Notes: generated by a model not told the origin, from the letters alone. 6,710 nucleotides of DNA from Pseudorhodobacter antarcticus (GCA_945861995.1 CAMAWZ010000128.1:1-6710); one strand, 5' to 3'; positions 1-6,131 are shown, numbered from the stretch's first letter. Numbers and translations are program-made.

Positions 1-1106
1 TGCGCAGCTATAAACTGCGCGGGGCGTTTACCGCGATGCGCAAGGTGCGCGCCAACCAGCCCGATCAGCGGACGTTCGTGTGCGCCAGTGCGGGAAATCA
101 TGCCCAAGGCGTGGCTTTTGCCTGCGCCCATTTCGGGGTAGAGGGGGTGATTTTCATGCCCGTCACCACACCGCAGCAGAAAATAGATAAAACCCGCGCT
201 TTTGGGGGTGAGTGCGTGCAAATCGTGCTGACGGGCGATTATTTTGACCAGACCCTATCGGCGGCCCAAGCCTATTGCGCCCAAAAGGCCGCATATTTCC
301 TATCACCCTTTGACGATGATGATGTGATAGAAGGCCAAGCCAGCGTGGCCGTTGAGATTTTGGAACAACTTGGCCGCGCGCCTGATTTGGTGATTTTGCC
401 CGTGGGCGGCGGCGGGCTTTCGGCGGGGATCACCCGTTATATGCGCGAAGTTGCACCGCAAACGCAGTATATCTTTGTGGAACCTGTGGGCGGGGCCAGC
501 CTGACGGCGGCGCTTGCGGCGGGGCGGCCAGAACGGCTGGCATCGGTGAACAGTTTTGTCGATGGCGCGGCGGTCGCGCGGATGGGGGACAAAACCTTTG
601 AATGTTTGAAATGGGCGCAGGCGGGTCAAGTGCTGCTTGCCCCCGAAGACCGCATTTGCGTGACGATGTTAAAGATGCTGAATGTCGAAGGCATTGTGCT
701 GGAACCTGCCGGCGCGCTTTCGGTTGATGTTTTGGACGTTTTGGGCGAAAGTCTGCGCGGCAAATGCGTGGTTTGCGTGACGTCGGGTGGGAATTTTGAT
801 TTTGAACGCCTGCCCGAAGTGAAAGAGCGTGCGCAGCGCTATGCTGGGCTGAAGAAGTATTTCATCTTGCGTATGCCCCAGCGCCCTGGCGCGCTGAAGG
901 AATTTCTAAATATGCTTGGCCCTGACGATGACATCGCGCGGTTCGAGTATTTGAAGAAATCGGCGCGAAATTTTGGGTCTGTTCTGATTGGCCTTGAAAC
1001 CAAGTCTGCAAGCAACTTTGCAGCGCTGACGGGGCAGTTGGATGCCGCCAATTTCAGGTATCGCGATATCACGAATGATGAGATTCTGGCCGAGTTTTTG
1101 ATTTAA
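1..1106 (+). CDS. ilvA: Threonine ammonia-lyase (threonine dehydratase), 5' end missing
   Basis: PLP enzyme that deaminates L-threonine to 2-oxobutanoate, the first committed step of isoleucine synthesis, in the cytoplasm. The reading frame is already open at the left edge (codons from base 3), so the ATG at 36 is an internal methionine and not the start. The first visible residues are RSYKLRGAF, where K (bases 12-14) is the PLP Schiff-base lysine. Next come SAGNHAQG (near base 87), the glycine-rich PLP-phosphate loop GGGGLSAG (GGGG at 405-416) and SGGN (783-794), whose serine normally contacts the pyridine nitrogen. From about base 850 the C-terminus is a single ACT-like regulatory domain (KKYFILRMPQRPGALKEF), as in short IlvA enzymes of about 410-420 residues; 367 are visible, so roughly 50 are missing. 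The single ACT-like domain suggests isoleucine feedback control (inference). Its stop overlaps the stop of the converging Hpt gene. A catabolic threonine or serine dehydratase is less likely because of the C-terminal domain. Confidence 0.93.
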   Translation, partial: RSYKLRGAFTAMRKVRANQPDQRTFVCASAGNHAQGVAFACAHFGVEGVIFMPVTTPQQKIDKTRAFGGECVQIVLTGDYFDQTLSAAQAYCAQKAAYFLSPFDDDDVIEGQASVAVEILEQLGRAPDLVILPVGGGGLSAGITRYMREVAPQTQYIFVEPVGGASLTAALAAGRPERLASVNSFVDGAAVARMGDKTFECLKWAQAGQVLLAPEDRICVTMLKMLNVEGIVLEPAGALSVDVLDVLGESLRGKCVVCVTSGGNFDFERLPEVKERAQRYAGLKKYFILRMPQRPGALKEFLNMLGPDDDIARFEYLKKSARNFGSVLIGLETKSASNFAALTGQLDAANFRYRDITNDEILAEFLI

Positions 1107-1429
1107 GCAGCCAAATCGGACAAGCCCATAATAAGCGCCTCGCGCGAGGCGTGATAGCATTTGCGCATTTCGATCAAATCGATGGCGCAGTCACCTTCAT
1201 TGGCGTGACGCTCGGCGTTTTGGCACAGGTCGGCAAAGCTGGCAAAGCCAAGGTTCAGCGCCGCACCTTTTAGAAAATGGCAGTCATCCCGCAGCAAGGC
1301 CGCCCCGCCAGCAGGGCTGATTCGCGCCAGCACTTCATCTGCCTCGTCTAAAAACATCGTGACGACTTCGGCAAATTCGTCTTGGCCGATTTCATCCTGC
1401 AATTCGCGCACGCGATCCCAATCAATCAT
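1103..1429 (-). CDS. Hpt-domain histidine phosphotransfer protein
   Basis: Small cytoplasmic phosphotransfer protein of about 108 residues that is essentially one Hpt helical bundle. The diagnostic motif is HFLKGAALNLGF, with the phosphorylatable histidine at residue 51 (bases 1277-1279), the K-G pair at 54-55 and the conserved glycine at 61. It has no kinase or receiver domain, so it should relay phosphate between a hybrid kinase and a response regulator. I chose the ATG at 1429 because MIDWDRVRELQDEIG is a natural Hpt first helix; GCGGGGTGA lies just upstream, although its spacing is tight. An in-frame ATG at 1444 and a TTG at 1456 would add a glycine-rich stretch of 5 or 9 residues. The gene converges on ilvA with overlapping stops and is divergent from the REC-phosphatase gene across 149 bases. 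That arrangement makes the response regulator its obvious candidate partner (inference). Confidence 0.88.
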   Translation of the reverse strand: MIDWDRVRELQDEIGQDEFAEVVTMFLDEADEVLARISPAGGAALLRDDCHFLKGAALNLGFASFADLCQNAERHANEGDCAIDLIEMRKCYHASREALIMGLSDLAA

Positions 1430-1578
1430 GTTCACCCCGCCCATTCCCCCCGCCAAGTTCAGCCATTTTGGGCGGTTTGGGTTAATAATTCATCAGTGTT
1501 TCTACAAAGAATCCAATGAATTTTATCTTTCATCCTGCGTTAAAGAATTGCTGGCAAAAGTAAGGAAAGGAGCAATAA
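1430..1578. promoter_or_regulatory. Divergent intergenic control region, Hpt / REC-phosphatase
   Basis: This 149-base gap holds the start signals of two divergent genes, and its middle (about 1481-1550) is clearly more AT-rich than the flanking coding DNA. I could not find a convincing -35/-10 pair for either direction. Two items stand out. GGGTTAAT at 1479-1486 reads ATTAACCC on the minus strand and contains TTAACC, which resembles one half of an alphaproteobacterial CtrA box, but no second half is correctly spaced. AATTCAT (1487-1493) and ATGAATT (1516-1522) form a 7-base inverted repeat with a 22-base spacer. Both could be chance in AT-rich DNA. No terminator or RNA gene is seen. Confidence 0.45.
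1565..1572 (+). promoter_or_regulatory. Strong Shine-Dalgarno that fixes a TTG start
   Basis: GAAAGGAG is fully complementary to eight bases of the usual 16S rRNA 3' tail. It ends six bases before the TTG at 1579. An in-frame TAA at 1576-1578 lies directly before that TTG, so translation cannot begin further upstream. The next in-frame alternative of any kind is a GTG at 1645, inside the first strand of the receiver domain. The TTG is therefore the start with high confidence. Confidence 0.88.
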
Positions 1579-2859
1579 TTGACCGAGTATTCCGCCACTT
1601 TTGCCAGCGCTGCCGCCACGTCTAGCGCATTTTCGCCCCGCAAAGTGCTGGTCGTCGATGATTCGCGCGCGCAGCGCACTGCGCTGCGATTGCAGTTGTC
1701 ACGCTGGGGCTATGAGGTGACAGAGGCGCAGTCTGGTCAGGCGGCCCTATCGCTGTGTCGCAAAAACAGCTTTGATATAATCCTGTCAGATTGGGTGATG
1801 CCTGAAATGGATGGCGTCACCTTTTGCCGCAATTTTCGTGCGTTGCAGCAGGAAAACTACGGTTACTTCGTGCTGCTCACCTCAAAATCGGAAAAGGCCG
1901 AAATTGCCAAAGGCTTGGAAAGCGGGGCGGATGATTATCTGACAAAACCCGTCACGTCCGAAGAACTGTGCGCCCGTTTGCGCGCGGGCGAACGGATTTT
2001 GCACATGCAGGAAGAACTGCATGAGAAAAACACTTTGGTCAGTAGCACCTTGTCGCAATTGCAAAAGGTGTATGATTCGCTGGATCGCGATTTGATCGAG
2101 GCGCGTAAGCTGCAACTTGCCCTTGTCCGTGATAGGCAGCGCGATTACGGGGCTGGAAAAGTATCTGTCGTATTGCGGCCTTCGGGCCATGTCGGCGGCG
2201 ATTTGGTGGGCAGTTTTGCAATTGATGCGGCGCGGATTGCCGTGTTTGCGGTGGATGTTTCAGGGCACGGCGTTGCTTCGGCGATGATGACCGCGCGATT
2301 GGCTGGGCTGTTTACGGGCAGTTCGCCCGACCAAAATATCGCGTTGCGCAAATCGCCTGATGGCGGGGGTGATGCGTGGCCGCCATCGATTGTCGCGCGC
2401 AGGCTGAACGAATTGCTGCTAGAGGATTGGCAAGTTGATCAGTATTTCACCTTTGCTTACGCGGAAATTGATCTGAACTCTGGGGCAGGCAAGCTGGTGC
2501 AGGCGGGCCATCCCCACCCTGTTTTGCTGCGCGCCACGGGCGAGGTGCAGGAACTGGGCGACGGGGGCTTGCCCATTGGTCTGATCGCGAATGCGATGTT
2601 TGACGAGGTGGCGTTTATCCTTGGCGCAGGCGATCGGCTGATCATCACATCTGATGGTGTGACCGAATGTTGTGATGCGCGCGGGCAAGAGATCGGGCAA
2701 GAAGGCTTGGTTAAGATTTTGCAATTTAACGCAAAAATGATGGGTCTAGACCTGCTTGAAGCTTTGGTTTGGGATTTGCAAACCCACCGTGCAGGCGCGG
2801 ATTTTGACGATGACGTTTCTGCCGTTGTGCTCGATTATGCACCTAAAACAACGCCTTGA
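1579..2859 (+). CDS. Response regulator with SpoIIE/PP2C-type phosphatase output (RbaY/RsbU-like)
   Basis: Cytoplasmic signalling protein of 426 residues. Residues 21-135 form a receiver domain: acidic pair D27/D28, phosphoacceptor D71 in SDWVMPEMDG, T101 in LLTSK, and K123 in LTKPV. Residues 140-185 are a heptad-like helical linker, probably a coiled coil. Residues 195-422 form a PP2C/SpoIIE-type Ser/Thr phosphatase with the expected metal-binding aspartates in GGDLVG (D208), DVSGHG (D226), SDGVTE (D359) and DDDVSAVVL (D411/D412). The first motif lacks the second aspartate of the common GGDWYD form (here glycine 211). In this family phosphorylation of the receiver controls the phosphatase, which dephosphorylates a STAS anti-anti-sigma protein in a partner switch. 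Rhodobacter capsulatus RbaY, linked to gene transfer agent production and stationary-phase survival, has this architecture. Equivalence to RbaY is inferred from architecture, and no STAS or anti-sigma gene is in the window. Its 3' end overlaps the converging NUDIX gene by 17 bases. Confidence 0.92.
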   Translation: MTEYSATFASAAATSSAFSPRKVLVVDDSRAQRTALRLQLSRWGYEVTEAQSGQAALSLCRKNSFDIILSDWVMPEMDGVTFCRNFRALQQENYGYFVLLTSKSEKAEIAKGLESGADDYLTKPVTSEELCARLRAGERILHMQEELHEKNTLVSSTLSQLQKVYDSLDRDLIEARKLQLALVRDRQRDYGAGKVSVVLRPSGHVGGDLVGSFAIDAARIAVFAVDVSGHGVASAMMTARLAGLFTGSSPDQNIALRKSPDGGGDAWPPSIVARRLNELLLEDWQVDQYFTFAYAEIDLNSGAGKLVQAGHPHPVLLRATGEVQELGDGGLPIGLIANAMFDEVAFILGAGDRLIITSDGVTECCDARGQEIGQEGLVKILQFNAKMMGLDLLEALVWDLQTHRAGADFDDDVSAVVLDYAPKTTP

Positions 2860-3295
2860 TCAGCATATCGCGGTCGCCGTCGTTGGCCAAAACTTGCATC
2901 GCTGCCTTGGGGCTGGCCCAAACTGCGGTATGCCCAGCTTCGGTAGGCGGGCCAAGGCGCTGGATGGGGCGGGCCAGAAAAATGCTGCAAATCTTTTCGG
3001 CATAAAGGTTGTATTCAGGCATAAAGGTAAACCTGCGATAGGTGCCAATCCAGCGAGGGCTGCTGATATGCCAGCCCGTTTCCTCCATCACTTCGCGGTG
3101 CAGGGCGGCAATCGGTGCTTCGCCAGGGTCAATCCCGCCGCCAGGCAGTTGGTATTCGGGGCTTGGTTCGCGCTGATGGGTCAGCAGCACTGACGCGCCA
3201 TCAAACAGCACGGCGTAAACCCCCGCGCGGCGGCGATAGGTTTGGCCCGCCACAGGGCTTTGCCCATATCTTTTGATGCCAAAACTTTTCACCAC
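2843..3295 (-). CDS. Small NUDIX hydrolase, substrate unknown
   Basis: Single-domain NUDIX protein of 150 residues, presumably cytoplasmic; it would cleave a nucleoside diphosphate linked to another moiety. The NUDIX box is complete at residues 53-75: G53, E59, then REVMEETGW, with R67, E68, E71, E72 and G74 supplying the Mg-binding helix. QLPGGGIDPGE precedes it and matches MutT-like members. A basic N-terminal stretch (KRYGQSPVAGQTYRRR) leads into the first strand (AGVYAVLFDG). There is no ATG near the 5' end. The frame opens with two adjacent GTG codons (3295 and 3292), and AAGGGG sits five bases before the first, so I use 3295. I see no motif that assigns a substrate; it lacks the CoA-pyrophosphatase signature of the other NUDIX gene here and does not look like RppH. 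It is divergent from hslO and overlaps the phosphatase gene at its 3' end. Confidence 0.88.
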   Translation of the reverse strand: MVKSFGIKRYGQSPVAGQTYRRRAGVYAVLFDGASVLLTHQREPSPEYQLPGGGIDPGEAPIAALHREVMEETGWHISSPRWIGTYRRFTFMPEYNLYAEKICSIFLARPIQRLGPPTEAGHTAVWASPKAAMQVLANDGDRDMLIKALF

Positions 3296-3303
3296 ACTGC
3301 CCC

Positions 3304-3330
3304 CTTGGTGCTGCGCGCCTTGCCCTATAT
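3304..3330 (+). promoter_or_regulatory. Candidate heat-shock sigma-32 (RpoH) promoter for hslO
   Basis: GCCCCCTTGGTG, with CTTGGTG at 3304-3310, is followed after 12 bases by CCCTATAT at 3323-3330. The classic RpoH pattern is CTTGAAA, 11-16 bases, CCCCATNT, so the -35 keeps CTTG and the -10 matches at seven of eight positions. The C-rich run before CTTG also resembles known sigma-32 promoters such as E. coli dnaK P1 (from memory). Transcription would begin near 3337, leaving a leader of about 35 bases before the hslO ATG. The same bases can be read as a housekeeping promoter (TTGGTG 3305-3310, 17-base spacer, TATATA 3328-3333), so dual use is possible. The -35 overlaps, on the other strand, the ribosome site of the NUDIX gene. 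Confidence 0.55.
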
Positions 3331-3342
3331 ATAGCGTTTTAT

Positions 3343-3354
3343 GCCAAGTTTGGC
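3343..3354. repeat. Short dyad GCCAA-GT-TTGGC in the hslO leader
   Basis: A perfect 5-base inverted repeat with a 2-base centre lies between the candidate hslO promoter and the hslO ribosome site. It could be a small operator, but the arms are short and an overlapping alternative pairing (TGCC 3342-3345 with GGCA 3355-3358) also exists. No T-run follows it, so it is not a terminator. Confidence 0.25.
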
Positions 3355-3371
3355 GGCAATAGGAAATACCA

Positions 3372-4370
3372 ATGACAACGGGCTCGCAGATCGCGTGGGA
3401 TGATACGGTTCTTCCCTTTCAACTGGACTTGCCTCTTATTCGCGGCCGCGTTGCGCGGTTGGATGGGGTGTTGGAAAATGTGCTGGCGCAGCACAACTAT
3501 CCGCCCGTGATCGAGGCGCTGGTGGCCGAAGCTGCTATTTTGACGGCACTTATCGGCCAATCGGTGAAATTGCGTTGGAGGCTAAGCCTGCAAATTCGGG
3601 GCAACGGCCCCGCGCGGCTGATTGCAACCGATTATTACGGCCCCGAAGATGATGGTCAGCCTGCCCGCATTCGGGCCTATGCCAGCTATAACAAGGACAC
3701 GCTGGATTATGATGCGGCCCCCTTCAGCCAAATCGGCAAGGGCTATTTTGCGGTGATGATCCATCAGGGCGATGATATGCAGCCTTATCAAGGCTTTACC
3801 CCTATTTCGGGCAAATCGCTGTCCGATTGCGCGCAGACCTATTTTGCGCAATCAGAACAAATTCCCACCCGCTTTGCCCTGACCTTTGGCAAAAGCCAAA
3901 CCCCAAGCGCGCCGCAATCGTGGCGGGCGGGGGGCGTGATGCTGCAACATATGCCCGCTGTTGGAGGCAGTGTTGCTGCCGAGGCAGGCAGCGGCGATGA
4001 CGGGCTTTTGTCACACGCCGATATTCTAGCAGGGGCCGAGGCGGAAAACTGGAACCGCGCGAATATCCTGCTTGATACGGTTGAGGAAATCGAACTTATC
4101 GGCCCATCGGTCACGCCAACTGACCTATTGCTGCGGCTGTTTCACGCAGAAGAACCGCGCGTGTTTGAAGCGCAGCCCGTGCAGTTTGGCTGTTCTTGTG
4201 GGCCTGAAAAGGTCGTGCAGGCTATGTCGATTTATTCGGCCAAAGATATCGCGACCATGACCACCCCCGAAGGTGTGGTCACTGCCGATTGCCAATTTTG
4301 CGGTAAACATTACGAATTTGATCCCAAAACCTTGGGGTTCGAGGCAGCAAAGGCAGCGGATGCGGGATGA
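3372..4370 (+). CDS. hslO: Hsp33 redox-regulated chaperone
   Basis: Cytoplasmic holdase that is inactive when reduced and zinc-bound, and is activated by oxidative unfolding together with heat or bleach-type stress. The protein has 332 residues, somewhat longer than the roughly 290 of E. coli. Residues 11-250 form the N-terminal substrate-binding and dimerising core (PFQLDLPLIRGRVARLDGVL near the start; TDYYG at 86-90; GKGYFAVMI at 122-130). The C-terminal redox switch is intact: C274-S-C276, then 30 residues, then C307-Q-F-C310, matching the family pattern CXC-X27-32-CXXC. The ATG at 3372 follows AGGA at 3361-3364 with a 7-base spacer. It is the first gene of a packed unit; its stop lies 11 bases inside the following NUDIX gene. 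A heat-shock-like promoter precedes it. Confidence 0.96.
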   Translation: MTTGSQIAWDDTVLPFQLDLPLIRGRVARLDGVLENVLAQHNYPPVIEALVAEAAILTALIGQSVKLRWRLSLQIRGNGPARLIATDYYGPEDDGQPARIRAYASYNKDTLDYDAAPFSQIGKGYFAVMIHQGDDMQPYQGFTPISGKSLSDCAQTYFAQSEQIPTRFALTFGKSQTPSAPQSWRAGGVMLQHMPAVGGSVAAEAGSGDDGLLSHADILAGAEAENWNRANILLDTVEEIELIGPSVTPTDLLLRLFHAEEPRVFEAQPVQFGCSCGPEKVVQAMSIYSAKDIATMTTPEGVVTADCQFCGKHYEFDPKTLGFEAAKAADAG

Positions 4371-4938
4371 TGTTTCAGATCTGATCGCGGCGCTTGCCCG
4401 CCCAACTGCGGGTTCGTCTGATTTTGATCTGAACGGCCATGTTGCCAAATCTGCCCGCCCCCTGCGCCCTGCGGCGGTGCTGATCCCTGTTATGGAGGGG
4501 CGCGTTGTGCTGACCAAACGCGCGTCGCATCTGAAACACCATCCAGGGCAAATCGCCTTTCCGGGTGGCAAGGTCGACGCGGGCGAGACGCCGCAAGATG
4601 CCGCCTTGCGCGAGGCGTTTGAAGAAATCGGCCTGCCGCCTGCCCATGTGCAGGTGCTGGGCGCGCTGCCTGCCCATGAAACGGTCACGGGGTTTAGGAT
4701 GACACCTTTCATAGGCATTTTAAACGCGCCGCCGCCGTTTACGCTTGAGCGCGCCGAAGTGGCTGAAGTGTTTTCTGTGCCGCTGGCCTTTTTGCGCAGG
4801 CCCCAAAATTTTCGGATCGAACAGCGCACTTGGCAGGGTCAGCCACGCTATTTTTATACTGTGCCCTACGGCCCCTATTATATTTGGGGGGCGACGGCGC
4901 GGGTGCTGTTTGGGTTGGCGCAAAGGCTGAACCCATGA
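4360..4938 (+). CDS. NUDIX hydrolase of the CoA pyrophosphatase (NudL/YeaB) type
   Basis: Predicted 192-residue cytoplasmic enzyme that would split CoA or its derivatives into 3',5'-ADP and phosphopantetheine. The CoA-pyrophosphatase signature is visible as LTKRASHLKHHPGQIAFPGG (residues 51-70), running directly into the NUDIX box at 70-92: G70, the glutamate of GKVDAGE, then REAFEEIGL. The rest of the fold follows, with TGFRMTPFIG and a proline- and tyrosine-rich end (YFYTVPYGPYYIWG). I start at the ATG at 4360, which overlaps hslO by 11 bases and has AAAGG six bases upstream. The in-frame ATG at 4273 lies deep inside hslO and would add 29 residues without family character. The stop overlaps the cca start as ATGA, so translational coupling is likely. 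Exact substrate preference is inferred from the signature; acting on other acyl-CoAs or on damaged CoA is possible. Confidence 0.9.
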   Translation: MRDDVSDLIAALARPTAGSSDFDLNGHVAKSARPLRPAAVLIPVMEGRVVLTKRASHLKHHPGQIAFPGGKVDAGETPQDAALREAFEEIGLPPAHVQVLGALPAHETVTGFRMTPFIGILNAPPPFTLERAEVAEVFSVPLAFLRRPQNFRIEQRTWQGQPRYFYTVPYGPYYIWGATARVLFGLAQRLNP

Positions 4939-6074
4939 AAATCGCGGCAGATTGGTTGAATGAAAGCGGGTTGCAACGCCTGATGGCTGCGCTAAACGGC
5001 GCGGGCTTTCAAACCTTGGCCGTGGGCGGATGCGTGCGCAATGCGTTGATGGGGCGGGCGATTTCGGATGTGGATCTGGCGACGGCTGCCGTGCCCAAAA
5101 CTGTCACTAACGCCGCGGTTAGTCTAGGGTTTCGGGCCATTCCGACGGGCATAGATCATGGCACGATAACGGTGGTGACACCGCAGCGCGCGTATGAGAT
5201 TACGACGTTTCGCCGAGATATCTCCACGGATGGCCGTCATGCGGTGGTGCAATTCGCAGATGACGTGGCGCAAGATGCCGCGCGACGGGATTTTACCATC
5301 AATGCCCTGTATATCGCTGCCGATGGCACGGTGATTGATCCGCTGGGCGGTTTGCCCGATATAGCCGCCCGCCGCGTGCGCTTTGTCGGTGACGCGCGCG
5401 CGCGGATACGCGAAGATTACCTGCGTATTCTGCGATTCTTTCGATTTAGTGCCATTTATGGCGACGCAAGCGCAGGGTTTGACGCCGAAACGCTGGCCGC
5501 CTGCGCTGATCATTTAGACGGGGTTGATACCCTTTCGCGCGAACGTGTCGGCCAAGAAATGCGCAAGCTGTTGGCCGCAGCCGATCCTGCCCCCGCTTTG
5601 GCCGTTATGGCGCAGACGGGCGTTTTGGCGCGGGTTTTGGCAGGGGCGGAAGCGCGGTTTATCGCGCCTTTGGTGCATTTGGAAGATGGTCATCCACGCG
5701 GGTTTATCGCGCGGCTTTCCCTGATGGGCGGGCATGATGTGGGGGCAGGTCTGCGGCTGTCGCGGGCCGAAACGGCTATGTTAGACACTATTCGCGGCGA
5801 ACTTGGCAGCAATCTTACCGCAGCCGCGCTGGGCTGGCGGCATGGGTTGGAATTGGCGACCGATATCATTGTCGCCCGTGCGGCACTGATGGGGCAGGGC
5901 CTGCCGCAGAACTGGCATGTTGAAATTCAGCGGGGCGCGGGCGCTACTTGCCCAGTGACTGCCGCAGATTTCATGCCGCGCCTGTCAGGCCCCGATCTTG
6001 GGCGCGCACTGCGCGCTGCAACCCAGCGCTGGCTGGCCAGTGATTTGCGCGCGGGCAAGCAAGACCTAGTCTAA
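4935..6074 (+). CDS. cca: CCA tRNA nucleotidyltransferase (class II)
   Basis: Adds or repairs the 3' CCA end of tRNA using CTP and ATP without a template; cytoplasmic. The protein has 379 residues. Motifs in order: AVGGCVRNALMG (29-40) with the nucleotide-binding GG; SDVDLAT (44-50) with catalytic D45 and D47; the flexible loop region FRAIPTGIDHGTITVV; motif B RRDFTINAL (117-125); DPLGG at 135-139; and motif D EDYLRILRFFRF (160-171), whose E160, D161 and R164 select CTP and ATP by base pairing. ERVGQEMRKLL (203-213) is the next conserved block. There is no C-terminal HD domain. The loop after motif A reads as a tRNA nucleotidyltransferase rather than a poly(A) polymerase. The start is the ATG at 4935, which overlaps the previous stop as ATGA, with AAAGG eight bases upstream; an ATG at 4830 in the same frame lies inside the NUDIX gene and is rejected. 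Confidence 0.95.
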   Translation: MKIAADWLNESGLQRLMAALNGAGFQTLAVGGCVRNALMGRAISDVDLATAAVPKTVTNAAVSLGFRAIPTGIDHGTITVVTPQRAYEITTFRRDISTDGRHAVVQFADDVAQDAARRDFTINALYIAADGTVIDPLGGLPDIAARRVRFVGDARARIREDYLRILRFFRFSAIYGDASAGFDAETLAACADHLDGVDTLSRERVGQEMRKLLAAADPAPALAVMAQTGVLARVLAGAEARFIAPLVHLEDGHPRGFIARLSLMGGHDVGAGLRLSRAETAMLDTIRGELGSNLTAAALGWRHGLELATDIIVARAALMGQGLPQNWHVEIQRGAGATCPVTAADFMPRLSGPDLGRALRAATQRWLASDLRAGKQDLV

Positions 6075-6131
6075 CCGCCCTTTCCCTTTGCTCACCCTGC
6101 GATATATGTTGACGTGCAGGAGCGCACCTAA
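6075..6131. other. Short gap between cca and the ABC gene
   Basis: These 57 bases contain a good ribosome site (CAGGAG at 6117-6122, nine bases before the ATG) and no rho-independent terminator. The only hairpin near the cca stop is AGAC-CTA-GTCT, four base pairs, without a T-run. A weak -10-like TATATG (6103-6108) has no good -35 partner. Read-through from the cca unit is therefore plausible. Confidence 0.4.

Noticed and set aside
303..629. 108-residue minus-strand open frame inside ilvA
   Set aside because: It is the mirror frame of the conserved PLP domain and is basic, proline-rich and without a recognisable fold.
1359..1625. Plus-strand 88-residue frame across the Hpt/regulator gap
   Set aside because: It is antisense to the Hpt start and out of frame with the regulator; it has no ribosome site or motif.
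2756..3193. 145-residue plus-strand open frame after the phosphatase gene
   Set aside because: It lies opposite the NUDIX gene, whose complete catalytic box shows that the minus strand is the coding one.
4273..4362. Upstream ATG for the CoA-type NUDIX gene
   Set aside because: It would overlap hslO by about 100 bases and translate the Hsp33 zinc region in another frame; the ATG at 4360 has a ribosome site and a natural N-terminus.
4125..4829. Long 234-residue minus-strand open frame opposite hslO and the CoA-type NUDIX gene
   Set aside because: It is antisense to two clear protein families, rich in Ser, Arg and Ala of mirror-frame type, and shows no domain or ribosome site.
4830..4937. Upstream ATG for cca
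   Set aside because: The extension lies within the NUDIX coding region; the ATGA overlap at 4935-4938 is the standard coupled start.
5393..5404. Alternating CG run, possible Z-DNA
   Set aside because: It encodes Ala-Arg-Ala-Arg between conserved cca motifs and is explained by codon use in GC-rich DNA.
6062..6072. Hairpin AGAC-CTA-GTCT at the cca stop as a terminator
   Set aside because: It has only four base pairs and no following T-run.
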